Source of the DNA: Flavobacteriaceae bacterium GF1
GTDB taxonomy: Bacteria; Bacteroidota; Bacteroidia; Flavobacteriales; Flavobacteriaceae
Assembly: GCA_009797885.1 (NCBI GenBank)
Contig: WNKP01000009.1
Location: 1-64,000 of the forward strand
DNA: 64,000 nt
Reading direction: 5' to 3'
Shown here piece by piece: positions 52,960 through 61,527 of the stretch. Both the position numbers and the translations under genes were made by a program. The stretch's first letter is position 1, and every line of letters begins with the position of its first letter. Below the pieces are notes generated by a model, which made no database searches, had not been told where the DNA came from, and saw nothing but the letters and a program-made list of their open reading frames with translations.

Positions 52960-53123
52960 ATTTCAATGTTCTCCAGGGACTACGGGAAATTGGTTTCGCA
53001 ATAGCATCAAATACCTACAAACCTTCTTTTGAGAATTTTACCCTACTCCCAACTCAATTGGTTATTCCAATCAATCCTTTAGTTGGACTTTGGTAACCGA
53101 TTTCACTAGGTAACATGAATTCC
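52960..53123. other. Spacer past the esterase gene
   Basis: Follows the esterase stop and leads into the dispersed repeat at 53124. No gene, no obvious terminator hairpin. Confidence 0.35.
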
Positions 53124-53299
53124 ACATAATTTCTCATCAACCAAAATCCGTCAAATTGAGTGGTTTTTCGTAATGGAATGAAGAAAAATTGTATCGAACA
53201 GGGTTTTGCAAGAAAATTACCTGCCTGCCGGTAAGGCAGACAGGTTTTCGATACATTTTTGCTATCGCAAAAACAATCAAAATGACGTAATTTTCTTAT
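53124..53299 (+). repeat. Dispersed palindromic repeat, copy 1
   Basis: About 176 bp, matched in inverse orientation at 60184-60336 over nearly its whole length. The element itself is palindromic: outer CGTCAAATTGAGTG...CACTCAAAATGACG-like arms and inner TTGTATCGAAC...GATACATTTTTGC. This copy carries an extra 25-nt hairpin (CCTGCCTGCC...GGCAGACAGG) at about 53220-53244. Probably a non-coding mobile or REP-type element. Confidence 0.7.
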
Positions 53300-53318
53300 A
53301 TCGAACTCCCGTTATGTA

Positions 53319-53840
53319 TTAAACCATTTGGATGCGATGCACTTCCGCTTTTAGTTGTGCCGTATCCAGTAGCAGCCAGGTGGCGTTGATATCCCGTAGT
53401 TCCCCACCATGGTACCCCATAATGGCCCCAGGATTGATCAATAGGGTATTTCCTACCATTTCATCGTTTACCAAGGTATGGTTATGCCCATAGCACACAA
53501 TATCGAACCCACCATTATTGGCAATTGCCCTGGCTTTGTCCGGATAATGGTTCATGGCTAGGGTCCGCCCGCCCAAGGTGCTTTTAAAATACTCCCCATG
53601 AATATGAACATTGGAATACTTCTTGGCATTGCCTATGATTGCCGAAACATCCCCATCGTTATTGCCCAAAACCATATGGATGGGTTTGGTATACGCCTTA
53701 CCCAATAGATGTATGATAAACGGGGAACAAAGATCACCACAACAGAGCATGGCTTCCGTAGCCTGTAGCTGGGGCATGGCCAAGGCTTTTTGCAGGTTCC
53801 AGATGTTGTCATGTATATCGGAAATTACAGCGAGTTTCAT
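53319..53840 (-). CDS. YfcE/MJ0936-type metallophosphoesterase
   Basis: 173 residues. Metal-binding motifs in order: ISDIHDN (D-x-H), LCCGDLCSP (GD), LGNNDGD (GNxD), MNHYPD and CYGHNHTLVN (GHxH). The small single-domain length and motif set fit the YfcE family of cytoplasmic phosphodiesterases. A truncated duplicate lies at 47240-47445. Stop at 53319; ATG at 53840, 15 nt after the preceding gene. Confidence 0.85.
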   Translation of the reverse strand: MKLAVISDIHDNIWNLQKALAMPQLQATEAMLCCGDLCSPFIIHLLGKAYTKPIHMVLGNNDGDVSAIIGNAKKYSNVHIHGEYFKSTLGGRTLAMNHYPDKARAIANNGGFDIVCYGHNHTLVNDEMVGNTLLINPGAIMGYHGGELRDINATWLLLDTAQLKAEVHRIQMV

Positions 53841-53855
53841 GGGCGATTTTGTTTT

Positions 53856-54431
53856 CTAGAACTGGTAAGAGCCGTTTTTATTGGTTTCGTACAATTCAAT
53901 TGCCTGTAGATAGTGTATTGCACCATCCATCGTCAGATCATTGATAAAACCATCCAGGCCGGGGTGGTTCTTTTTAATCCAACCCACCAAGGAATCCCTT
54001 TCCTTTTCCCAAATGTTCCAATCGGCGCCCGCGCATTCCCCGGATTCAATTCTTGAAATCTTGCCGGAATTGAAAGTAATCTTAAACCGACATGTCAATG
54101 GGTTGTTTTTTAAAAAAGCATAGCGCAAGGACTTGGAGGCCACGGTAGCCATAATATGGTCGCTTTTTTCCTCTAACTCCACTATGGTATAGGAGGTTTT
54201 GAATATGGAATCCCACTTAAAAAACGTATAAAAACTTTCATGGGTATATGGGGTGACATAATCTCCAGCAGTAACGGTAAGGGTATCATGGATCAATGCC
54301 CTTATTGCAGTATAATCCCCCGAATCAAAGGCGTTGTAGTAAGCAGTGACGGTCTCTTGATGGTTTGGTTTCTGATGATTGCACCCCGTCAAGAAACACA
54401 AAAGAAACAGTATAAGAATGGTATTTTTCAT
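53856..54431 (-). CDS. Lipoprotein with SnoaL-like domain
   Basis: 191 residues. Lipobox FLTGC (Cys about 17). ETVTAYYNAFDSGDYTAIRA, LIHDTLTVTAGDYVTPY and a series of strands indicate an NTF2/SnoaL-like fold. Ligand unknown. A full junction motif (54434-54451) precedes the ATG directly; the stop codon of the toxin gene upstream lies inside that motif. Confidence 0.65.
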   Translation of the reverse strand: MKNTILILFLLCFLTGCNHQKPNHQETVTAYYNAFDSGDYTAIRALIHDTLTVTAGDYVTPYTHESFYTFFKWDSIFKTSYTIVELEEKSDHIMATVASKSLRYAFLKNNPLTCRFKITFNSGKISRIESGECAGADWNIWEKERDSLVGWIKKNHPGLDGFINDLTMDGAIHYLQAIELYETNKNGSYQF

Positions 54432-54449
54432 TGATCGTTTATTTGAACT

Positions 54450-54743
54450 TTATAGGTGTTCCACAAAATTCATCCGTTTGCCCAAAACCCTTACCACATA
54501 TATTTCATTTTCGGCATCGAACACATAAAAAATAACGTGCGCCTTTAAATTGTAAAATTTTAAGGCATTGGAAATGGAGGAAGCATCTTTGGCCAGTTCC
54601 GGCCTTTCGGAAAGTTCGGTTAGAAAATTCTCCAGTTTCAATAAATAACTGGTTGCCTGGGGTCGACCAAAGTATTTGATGCCATATTTATAAATGCCTA
54701 CTACATCATATTGGGCCCTGGCGGATAAATTATAATTTGCCAT
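54450..54743 (-). CDS. parE: ParE/RelE-type toxin
   Basis: 97 residues from the ATG at 54741-54743. The sequence ANYNLSARAQYDVVGIYKYG, GRPQATSYLLKLENFLTELS and YVFDAENEIYVVRVLGKRMN matches the RelE/ParE fold; ParE-type toxins poison gyrase. The start overlaps the end of the antitoxin gene by 14 nt, the usual operon order (antitoxin first). A longer frame starts 24 nt upstream but would run into the antitoxin. Confidence 0.82.
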   Translation of the reverse strand: MANYNLSARAQYDVVGIYKYGIKYFGRPQATSYLLKLENFLTELSERPELAKDASSISNALKFYNLKAHVIFYVFDAENEIYVVRVLGKRMNFVEHL

Positions 54744-54972
54744 TATCCACTTGTTCAATGATATCACTGATCTTCAATGAACTTTTCCCACTTTGTAATC
54801 CTTCGTCTATCGCATTTTTGAGTTCAACCAACTTCATATGTTGTTGTTGGTCCTTTCTGACCAAATCACGGATATACTCACTGTCATTGGTGAAGTCACC
54901 ATTTTGAACCCTCAGTTTTATCCAATTGTCCTGTTGATTTGTAAAAGTGATAGATTTTCGAACCGTTTCCAT
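54730..54972 (-). CDS. parD: ParD-type antitoxin
   Basis: 80 residues from the ATG at 54970-54972. KSITFTNQQDNWIKLRVQNG DFTNDSEYIRDLVRK is the ribbon-helix-helix DNA-binding part; the C-terminal helices (LVELKNAIDEGLQSGKSSLK) bind the toxin. The frame opens 10 codons earlier (HYIAPITHF), inside the operator, so the later Met is preferred. Forms the operon parD-parE and is expected to repress itself at the adjacent palindrome. Confidence 0.82.
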   Translation of the reverse strand: METVRKSITFTNQQDNWIKLRVQNGDFTNDSEYIRDLVRKDQQQHMKLVELKNAIDEGLQSGKSSLKISDIIEQVDNGKL

Positions 54973-54982
54973 AAAATGCGTT

Positions 54983-55014
54983 ATTGGTGCAATATAGTGC
55001 ATTTTTGCACCAAT
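54983..55014 (-). promoter_or_regulatory. parDE operator palindrome
   Basis: ATTGGTGCAA (54983-54992) and TTGCACCAAT (55005-55014) are perfect inverted repeats 10 nt upstream of the antitoxin start. They overlap the -10 box and lie next to the -35 box, ideal for autorepression by a ribbon-helix-helix antitoxin. Confidence 0.7.
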
Positions 55015-55019
55015 GTCAA
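54991..55019 (-). promoter_or_regulatory. parDE promoter TTGACA-17-TATATT
   Basis: On the minus strand TTGACA (55014-55019) and TATATT (54991-54996) are separated by exactly 17 nt. This is the classical sigma-70 layout rather than the Bacteroidota -33/-7 (TTTG/TAnnTTTG) one, although TATATTGC can also serve as the -7 box. Start of transcription would lie close to the first antitoxin codon. Confidence 0.5.
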
Positions 55020-55133
55020 TATTACTTTATAACACCTTTTTTTAAACGCCAGGATTATTCGTCCAATGGCGCGTTAGTTTTAGAAGGAATCAATAAACCC
55101 ATAGTTTTGACTTTTTCCTTTCCATGGAACGTT

Positions 55134-55727
55134 CTATGCCGCAGGCTCCAATTCCATTTTTAAACCATAATAGGCATTGATCAAATACAGGATATTGATC
55201 AATGGTCCAATCATCAACGCCTGTTTCCAATTGATGATCTCCACAAAAGTTATCAAGAAGACAATTGCAATACAACTCGATAGTACCACGGCAGTATATT
55301 TAAGCCACCTTTTCAGCAATCTATCTTTTAGGTACAAAAGGAACAATCCGCTTAAAAAAACAAGGTTTCCGAAAATAAAGACAATAGTTGCCATTTGGTT
55401 GGCCATTTCAGCAAGCTCAAGGGGCGTATTTCTATATCCTCCAAGCATTAAGGGATAAGTAATCAATAAGATCAGCTGCCCTGTTGTTATCATCGACCAG
55501 CTTATTTTCCTGCTCTTAACGGCAAAATGGAACGCTCCAATGGCTATCATGGCCATTAAAAATAATTCCAACCGCCAGTGTGCACCATATATATTCCAAT
55601 TTTCATTGATATAGGCATATCTTTCTTCATGAGCAAGGGGTGCCTTACTGGAGAGGATAATATAAATAATAATGGTTCCATTGACCAGTAGTGAACCTAA
55701 TGACCAGAGCACTTTTGCTAATTTCAT
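55134..55727 (-). CDS. Multi-pass membrane protein
   Basis: 197 residues, six predicted membrane helices (VLWSLGSLLVNGTIIIYIIL; LELFLMAMIAIGAFHFAV; ISWSMITTGQLILLITYPLM; ATIVFIFGNLVFLSGLFLLY; YTAVVLSSCIAIVFLITFV; ALMIGPLINILYLINAYYGL). No conserved motif that I can name. Function unknown; Trp/Asn rich loop NWNIYGAHW. Located between the toxin-antitoxin operon and a YdeI-like gene. Confidence 0.6.
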   Translation of the reverse strand: MKLAKVLWSLGSLLVNGTIIIYIILSSKAPLAHEERYAYINENWNIYGAHWRLELFLMAMIAIGAFHFAVKSRKISWSMITTGQLILLITYPLMLGGYRNTPLELAEMANQMATIVFIFGNLVFLSGLFLLYLKDRLLKRWLKYTAVVLSSCIAIVFLITFVEIINWKQALMIGPLINILYLINAYYGLKMELEPAA

Positions 55728-55821
55728 AACATTTCAGTTTTTAGTCAATGCCAACGGTCTCGGCCTTGCCTCTCATTAATGCATCCGAAGACCCCAAGCT
55801 TGTTTAGGGTTGTTATTTGTC

Positions 55822-56388
55822 TTAATAGTATTTATCGATTCCGCCAAACCCTTTGATCTGCTTGTTCTCCTTTGTCTTTTCCATAAAGTTGTTCAAGCGT
55901 TTGGTAAATTCATCGGCTCTTTTCCTTGAACTATCAATATAGGCAATTCTTATTCGTTTATAGGGTGCTGAGAAATTTTGATAGTTCTCCCACACTGTTT
56001 TGTCCTGCTTTAACTGCGCAATGATATCTTCCGGAAAAACGAATTCCCGCTGAATTATTTCCGAGACTTCCTTTTTAATTGAACTGTGGACCAAGTCGTT
56101 TTCAAAGAGCCATTTCAAGCGTTCTATGTTAGGTTGTGAAAAAGACGATTGCTTTCTTCTCCTACAAAATCGTTGAATGGTAGTCTCTTCGTTCAGTGAT
56201 TTAACGGTACTATCGATCCATCCAAAACAGAGCGCTTCTTCAACGGCGTCATTGTACACTATTCGTTGCTTCCCAGTTTTCTTTAAAGGATATTCCAACC
56301 AAATATCATCTTTGGTCTCAAAACTTTCTTCGAGCCACTTTCTCCATTCCTTTCTATCCGTAAAATATTTGGTGACTATTGGGGCCAT
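55822..56388 (-). CDS. YdeI/OmdA-like protein
   Basis: 188 residues. KEWRKWLEESFETKDDIWLEY, NDAVEEALCFGWIDSTVKSL, and the basic RFCRRRKQSSFSQPNIERLK are the recognised YdeI (bacteriocin-protection/OmdA) signatures; members affect resistance to antimicrobial peptides, mechanism unknown. Soluble, cytoplasmic. It is transcribed leftward as a single gene. Confidence 0.75.
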   Translation of the reverse strand: MAPIVTKYFTDRKEWRKWLEESFETKDDIWLEYPLKKTGKQRIVYNDAVEEALCFGWIDSTVKSLNEETTIQRFCRRRKQSSFSQPNIERLKWLFENDLVHSSIKKEVSEIIQREFVFPEDIIAQLKQDKTVWENYQNFSAPYKRIRIAYIDSSRKRADEFTKRLNNFMEKTKENKQIKGFGGIDKYY

Positions 56389-56446
56389 TATCGTAACATT
56401 CGTAATGATTTATGTCATGGAAAAGCCTATACAACCGTTACTATTC

Positions 56447-57667
56447 CTAATATTCTGGTTCATAATCCAAAGGTAAGGCATGTGCGAATTTCTCATAAGA
56501 CCAGTATTCTTCATAGCGTACGTGCAAGGGTTCTGCTAAAATACCTTCATTGTAGATCAAAATTCCATCGGTCAATGGTATGATGTTTGAGGTTTGCGGT
56601 AGTGCTTTTCGGGGCTTGCTAAAGGGATTTCTTAAAATATAGCCCTCTTCTTCCTTTTCATGGAGATAGGTGATCCTCAAATTATCATCAAACTTTAGAT
56701 AAGTTTTGGCCTCCATTTCCTGAACAATATCCGATGAAACCAAATCCGCCTTGTACAGGTAATCCACATATTTTGGGAGTCTTGCTTTGTTTAACGTAAG
56801 TACGGCAGAATCCAGTGCGTTTTTAGGGGGACCTATTTTTTTTGAAATCGTTACCCTAACATTGGATGACGCCACTATCTTTCGTGCTTTTGACAATTCC
56901 TCCTCAGTTGGTCTTTTTGGATTCTTCTTTCGCGCAAACTGATGGATCACAAACCCTTCTTCCTGGGCCGTATGGTTCCGCACACTTCTGTAAAAATGTA
57001 GTTGGGAACCTTTATACGCCCGCAATCTATTTTTTTTCCATTTTCTATGTTTGTTTTTTCGTCCTGATAATTCCTTAAAATAGGCAAACCCGGCATATGT
57101 TGTAAGCTTATTTTCTATTGAAAAATGTTCCAGATCATAGCGTATTTCATAACCCAGGGCTTCATTTTTGATTCGCAGGGTCTCCATTGCCTGTGCCGTA
57201 AGGCTATTTTTTTCCGGATCAAATTCAAAAAACAACACATTAGGGTTAAGGATGGTACAGGATGTTGAAAATTCACTGGTCCCTAGAAATTCCTTAACAA
57301 AAACAGCAAAGTTATGGTTCCATTCCTCATCATTCTGCCGCCCCACTACAACCACTTCATCCAAAGCCAACTTTTCCTCAGAAAGTTGGAAAAAAAAAGG
57401 TTCAGTGTAGGTTGAAGTGTCCAAATTATACTTTATGGTCTTAAAACCTATATGGGAAATGACCAATTCATAAACTCCATCGGGCATATGAAGCTTGAAC
57501 TCCCCATCGCTGTTTGTAGTGGTTCCCACCGTAGTGTTATTGAGAAATACCGAGACATTGGGCATTGGTTTTTGGTCAAAATAGACCCTCCCTTCCACAG
57601 CTATTTGAGCGGACACGTCAACAAGGGCCACGAATAAAAAAAGGATACTGAGAAATGATGTACGCAT
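56447..57667 (-). CDS. Exported protein with carboxypeptidase-regulatory-like domain
   Basis: 406 residues from ATG at 57665-57667, chosen because the signal peptide RTSFLSILFLFVALVDVSAQ begins there (a longer frame adds 23 non-signal residues). The N-terminal domain (VEGRVYFDQKPMPNVSVFLN ... FKTIKYNLD) is the CarboxypepD_reg-like fold found before TonB-dependent transporters; no plug or barrel follows. The rest (LALDEVVVVGRQNDEEWNHN onward) has no named domain. Related proteins occur as stand-alone exported flavobacterial proteins. Confidence 0.7.
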   Translation of the reverse strand: MRTSFLSILFLFVALVDVSAQIAVEGRVYFDQKPMPNVSVFLNNTTVGTTTNSDGEFKLHMPDGVYELVISHIGFKTIKYNLDTSTYTEPFFFQLSEEKLALDEVVVVGRQNDEEWNHNFAVFVKEFLGTSEFSTSCTILNPNVLFFEFDPEKNSLTAQAMETLRIKNEALGYEIRYDLEHFSIENKLTTYAGFAYFKELSGRKNKHRKWKKNRLRAYKGSQLHFYRSVRNHTAQEEGFVIHQFARKKNPKRPTEEELSKARKIVASSNVRVTISKKIGPPKNALDSAVLTLNKARLPKYVDYLYKADLVSSDIVQEMEAKTYLKFDDNLRITYLHEKEEEGYILRNPFSKPRKALPQTSNIIPLTDGILIYNEGILAEPLHVRYEEYWSYEKFAHALPLDYEPEY

Positions 57668-57680
57668 AGGATATAACCGT

Positions 57681-58058
57681 TCATTCGGATGCCACAAGGG
57701 ATCTAAACCCTCCGTACACCATTCTACTGCCATCAAATATTAGCTTTTTAGGTTCGGTTAAGGGGGCAACCAAGGCTGTCATTCTTGGGTCCATGGGAAC
57801 TTTTTTGTTGGCCAGGTCACGTACGGCTTTGGAAGGAAACACCACCCAACCAAATACAATTTCCTCGTCATCTTTTGCCGCTACGGTCTCGATAAAGGAT
57901 TTGGTGCCTTCCAAAAACAAATCGTCTCCAACAAATTCGAAGTACGCCAATGCACCGTATTCTTTCCAAATTTCAGCTACTTCTTCAGCCACCTTTTTGT
58001 ATTCGTCCAAATGGATGCTGGGAACTGGAAGCACAAAGCCATCGATATAGTTTTTCAT
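57681..58058 (-). CDS. DUF1428 family protein
   Basis: 125 residues. YIDGFVLPVPSIHLDEYKKV, AYFEFVGDDL, VFGWVVFPSKAVRDLANKKV and KKLIFDGSRMVYGGF are the DUF1428/YbaA signatures, a dimeric alpha/beta-barrel-like family of unknown role. No signal peptide. The gene is 13 nt upstream of the preceding exported gene's start, likely co-transcribed. Confidence 0.82.
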   Translation of the reverse strand: MKNYIDGFVLPVPSIHLDEYKKVAEEVAEIWKEYGALAYFEFVGDDLFLEGTKSFIETVAAKDDEEIVFGWVVFPSKAVRDLANKKVPMDPRMTALVAPLTEPKKLIFDGSRMVYGGFRSLVASE

Positions 58059-58288
58059 GTTGTTATCTTTTGGGTTGACGGCAGGCAGGAATCCGGCCGT
58101 GGATTGTTTCCAGTTTTGAAGTTAACGAATTGCCGCTACTTGCCCGCTATATTGTCTAGATTTATAGTACTATATGTCGTTTTTGATTGCCCAGGAAAAC
58201 TCACTCTCCATGGGTTGACACAGGTCAGCAAGAATCGGGTTTTTAGCGGCTTGCCTATCTCCTACTTTTGGTTGTAAATTTAAAAGAC

Positions 58289-59122
58289 ATGAATACGCAA
58301 CAGCAATTAAATTACAATCGAGTGGCCGAGGCCATCAACTATATCCGGAAAAACTTTAAGGAGCAGCCTTCTTTGAACGCTATTGCCGAAAGTGTACATC
58401 TGAGTCCGTACCATTTTCAACGCTTGTTCAGTGAATGGGCGGGCGTGAGTCCAAAAAAGTTTATGCAGCATATCAGCGTGGCGTATGCCAAGCAATTGTT
58501 AAAGGAACAGCAGGCCACTTTGTTTGATGTGGCACATGAAACGGGACTTTCGGGCACGGGCAGGTTGCATGACCTTTTTATCAATATTGAGGGCATGACC
58601 CCTGGGGAGTACAAAAATGCAGGGGAAAACCTTTCCATCAATTTTAGCTTTGCCGAAAGTCCGTTCGGCAATCTTATTGTCGCCTCTACACCAAAAGGGA
58701 TATGCCATATGGCATTTAGCAACGATGAGGAAAAAGCCATGCGGGAACTCAAAACGCGTTTTGCCAATGCCACCTATCGGCAGGTGGTGGATACCTTACA
58801 ACAAGATGCACTGTTTATCTTTCAGAACGACTGGAGCAAACTCAACCAAATCAAGCTTCACTTGAATGCCACCCCTTTTCAATTAAAGGTTTGGGAGGCC
58901 CTTTTGAAAATACCGCAAGGACAGTTGACCACCTATGGAGCCATTGCCAAACGAATTAATGCGCCCAAGGCTTCAAGGGCAGTGGGCACTGCCATAGGCA
59001 ATAATCCAGTAGCTTACTTGATTCCCTGTCATCGCGTAATCAAGGCATCCGGAACCATTGGGGGCTATGCCTGGGGCAGTACCCGAAAAACCGCCATGAT
59101 CGGTTGGGAGGCCGTCCGGTAA
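58289..59122 (+). CDS. AraC-HTH fused to O6-methylguanine-DNA methyltransferase (Ada-like, lacking the zinc domain)
   Basis: 277 residues from ATG 58289. Residues 8-95: AraC helix-turn-helix (LNAIAESVHLSPYHFQRLFS; AHETGLSGTGRLHDLF). Residues 110-277: Ogt domain with active-site motif AYLIPCHRVIKASGTIGGYA, where the Cys accepts the alkyl group. It lacks the N-terminal Ada zinc domain, which is supplied by a separate gene 60 bases past the next one. Repairs alkylated guanine and likely regulates the operon. First gene of a three-gene DNA-repair unit. Confidence 0.85.
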   Translation: MNTQQQLNYNRVAEAINYIRKNFKEQPSLNAIAESVHLSPYHFQRLFSEWAGVSPKKFMQHISVAYAKQLLKEQQATLFDVAHETGLSGTGRLHDLFINIEGMTPGEYKNAGENLSINFSFAESPFGNLIVASTPKGICHMAFSNDEEKAMRELKTRFANATYRQVVDTLQQDALFIFQNDWSKLNQIKLHLNATPFQLKVWEALLKIPQGQLTTYGAIAKRINAPKASRAVGTAIGNNPVAYLIPCHRVIKASGTIGGYAWGSTRKTAMIGWEAVR

Positions 59123-59229
59123 ATCAAAGTCATCCCATACTGGATTTCAATCTTAAAACTATGGTCGTAATCCGGCGGCTTTCATAAAAGTCCCCTACAC
59201 GACCCCGTTACCCACAAAATACAAACAAC

Positions 59230-59949
59230 ATGAAAGCTGAAACTGTTGAAAACAACATCCTGGCCCTTGACTGGAATGCTATTGCAGAAGCATTGCACAC
59301 CAAGGGCTATGCCCTGGTGCCCAATGTGCTGACCGAAACGCAATGTAACGACATAACCAAGCACTACGATCAGGATGATCTGTTTCGAAAAAAAGTGGTC
59401 ATGGAACGCCACCGTTTTGGGAAGGGGGAGTACAAATATTTTACCTATCCGCTCCCTCCTATAATCCAGCAACTGCGGGAAGCGTTGTACACGCCACTGA
59501 CCAAAATCGCCAATGCATGGATGCAAGCCTTGAAAATTGACGTCAGGTACCCTGAAGCACATGAAACGCTGCGGCAACAATGCCATGAAAATGGGCAAAA
59601 AGAGGCCACGCCCCTGTTACTGAAATATGGTCCAGGGGGATTCAACACCTTGCACCAGGACCTCTATGGCGATCATTATTTCCCCATTCAGGCCGTTTTC
59701 AACCTGACCGCGCCCGACATTGATTTCACCGGGGGTGAATTTGTACTTACCCAACAGGTGCCCAGGGCACAGTCAAAGGCCATAGTGCTCAATCCCCAAA
59801 AAGGGGATATGGTGGTCTTCGCCACCAATTTTAGACCTATCCTCGGAACAAGGGGTTATTACCGGGCCAATATGCGGCATGGTGTGAGTGAACTGAAAAG
59901 TGGGGAAAGATATACCCTGGGGATTATATTCCATGACGCCAAAAGCTGA
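59230..59949 (+). CDS. 2OG-Fe(II) dioxygenase (AlkB-like)
   Basis: 239 residues. The iron ligands HxD...H are in TLHQDLYGDHYFPIQAVF (H-x-D) and MRHGVSELKSGERYTLGIIF (His, with Arg for 2-oxoglutarate). EALHTKGYALVPNVLTETQC is the usual N-terminal strand. Position between an Ogt and an Ada-zinc gene strongly suggests an AlkB-type demethylase, though length and motifs are more like the prolyl-4-hydroxylase-type group. Stop overlaps the next ATG (TGATG-type). Confidence 0.78.
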   Translation: MKAETVENNILALDWNAIAEALHTKGYALVPNVLTETQCNDITKHYDQDDLFRKKVVMERHRFGKGEYKYFTYPLPPIIQQLREALYTPLTKIANAWMQALKIDVRYPEAHETLRQQCHENGQKEATPLLLKYGPGGFNTLHQDLYGDHYFPIQAVFNLTAPDIDFTGGEFVLTQQVPRAQSKAIVLNPQKGDMVVFATNFRPILGTRGYYRANMRHGVSELKSGERYTLGIIFHDAKS

Positions 59950-60206
59950 TGTTATCACATTCCCATATATCCCCACAAGCGCTTCGCCAAAAAATAAAGG
60001 ACGGCAGCGTGACCTTCGGTGGAAACAAAAAACTGAAGATTTATGGCCGACTGCACTGTGGTTCCGGGAAACGAATGAAAAAACGGAACAGGGTATTCTT
60101 TAAGGATGAAACCGAGGCCCAAAATCTAGGGTACCGCCCTTGTGGACATTGTATGCGGCAGGCATATTTAAAGTGGGTTGGGCATAAGAAAATTACGTCA
60201 TTTTGA
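59949..60206 (+). CDS. Ada-type metal-binding domain protein
   Basis: 85 residues. HSHISPQALRQKIKDGSVTF, GGNKKLKIYGRLHCGSGKRM and GYRPCGHCMRQAYL give the Cys set of the Ada zinc domain (the one that takes phosphotriester methyl groups in Ada). Starts at 59949, one base overlapping the oxygenase stop. Together with the fused AraC-Ogt protein it would rebuild the functional parts of Ada in separate polypeptides. Confidence 0.78.
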   Translation: MLSHSHISPQALRQKIKDGSVTFGGNKKLKIYGRLHCGSGKRMKKRNRVFFKDETEAQNLGYRPCGHCMRQAYLKWVGHKKITSF

Positions 60207-60336
60207 GTGTTTTTGCGACAGCAAAAATGTATCGAAAAACGAGTAATTTTCTTGCAAAATCCTGTTCGATACAATTTTTCTTCATTTCATTTCGAAAAAC
60301 CACTCAATTTGACGGATTTTGGTTAACAAAAATTAT
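60184..60336 (-). repeat. Dispersed palindromic repeat, copy 2 (inverted)
   Basis: The reverse complement matches 53124-53299 apart from the 25-nt hairpin insert. It begins inside the last codons of the Ada-zinc gene. The two copies bracket about 7 kb (53300-60183) in opposite orientation. Confidence 0.7.
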
Positions 60337-60497
60337 GTCCAACCCACATCACTTACGTTGGAAGGGGAAACAGCATAAAAATATACTGGACTTGCCCATA
60401 GTTCATCATCCAATACGGAATCGCATGCAAAACTTCAATCTTCATCTTAAGTTATTATGGGATTTGATAATGGCATATTATCAACAGGGTCATGGTA

Positions 60498-61256
60498 CTA
60501 TTGGACTTTAACTTTTGGATATCCCCCATCCACGGAGATTTCGGCACCGTGCATGAAAGAGGCATCCCTGGAAGCCAAGAAACTGACCACTTTGGCAACT
60601 TCGGAAGGTTGGGCAAAGCGTCCCAATGGAATTTCGGGAAGTACCGTACCGGCCAGTTTTTCAGCATCTTCTGGTGTGAGGTTCGAACGATCGAAATAGT
60701 TTGTGGAAATCGGTCCCGGGCTTACAGCGTTAATTCTTATTTTTCTCGGGGCAATGTCGGCCGCAATGGTTTTTACTAAGGACTGAACCGCTGCTTTTGC
60801 CGCCGAATATACCGTTGAATTCTGAAATCCCACCTCGGTAACAATTGACGTATTCAAGACAATTGATCCCCCCTCTCCCATCAGGGGAAGTATTTGCTGT
60901 ACCGTAAACAATGTACCTTTCACCAAGACGTTGAAGACATCAGAAAAAAGTTCCTCATCCACAAATTCAATCGGGGCATATTTTCCAAAACCCGCGTTTA
61001 CGAACAAAACATCAATGTTGTTCCAAATCTCCCTGGTTTTGGCTTGAAGTTCCATAATATCCTCCATATGGCCTGCATCCGACACGATTCCCTTGGCATT
61101 ACTTCCAAGTTCCTCCACAACCGCCATCAAAGAATCCTGATGGCGTCCGGTAATAATCACTTGTGCGCCTTTTTCAATAAAATCCTTAGCAGTTGCCTTT
61201 CCAATACCACTTGTTCCTCCGGTTACAAGTGCCTTTTTGTTTTCCAATGTTTTCAT
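60498..61256 (-). CDS. SDR-family oxidoreductase
   Basis: 252 residues from ATG 61254-61256. ALVTGGTSGIGKATAKDFIE (TGxxxGIG cofactor motif), NVLFVNAGFGK (NAG), catalytic Ser in NTSIVTEVGFQ, YSAAKAAVQSLVK (YxxxK) and PGPISTNYF. Classical short-chain dehydrogenase/reductase fold with NAD(P). Substrate unknown; the C-terminal SVDGGYPKVKVQ is typical. Read leftward, opposite to the VOC gene next door. Confidence 0.88.
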   Translation of the reverse strand: MKTLENKKALVTGGTSGIGKATAKDFIEKGAQVIITGRHQDSLMAVVEELGSNAKGIVSDAGHMEDIMELQAKTREIWNNIDVLFVNAGFGKYAPIEFVDEELFSDVFNVLVKGTLFTVQQILPLMGEGGSIVLNTSIVTEVGFQNSTVYSAAKAAVQSLVKTIAADIAPRKIRINAVSPGPISTNYFDRSNLTPEDAEKLAGTVLPEIPLGRFAQPSEVAKVVSFLASRDASFMHGAEISVDGGYPKVKVQ

Positions 61257-61527
61257 AAAGTATTTATCATTTTGAAAACAAAATTCAATTGGTAAATCCG
61301 CTTCCAAAACCCGAAAGTTGCTATTTTCAAATCAAGGATTCTTTGTTGGATATCCGTAATAGACCAGAACAGTACCCCTTTGTTTGCCTTTCTGTGCAAT
61401 CACACCAAGTAAAGTAGATGTCTGCCATGTCCCAAATGACCTGTGGAATTGACACATTCCCAACGTCCAAATCCCATTTTTACCCTGTATCTTTATAGGA
61501 ACCGTTGGAACAACAAAGCCATAGCAA

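Noticed and set aside
54730-55002. Antitoxin start at 55002
   Set aside because: It would place the first codons within the operator palindrome; the later ATG gives a normal ParD length and start.
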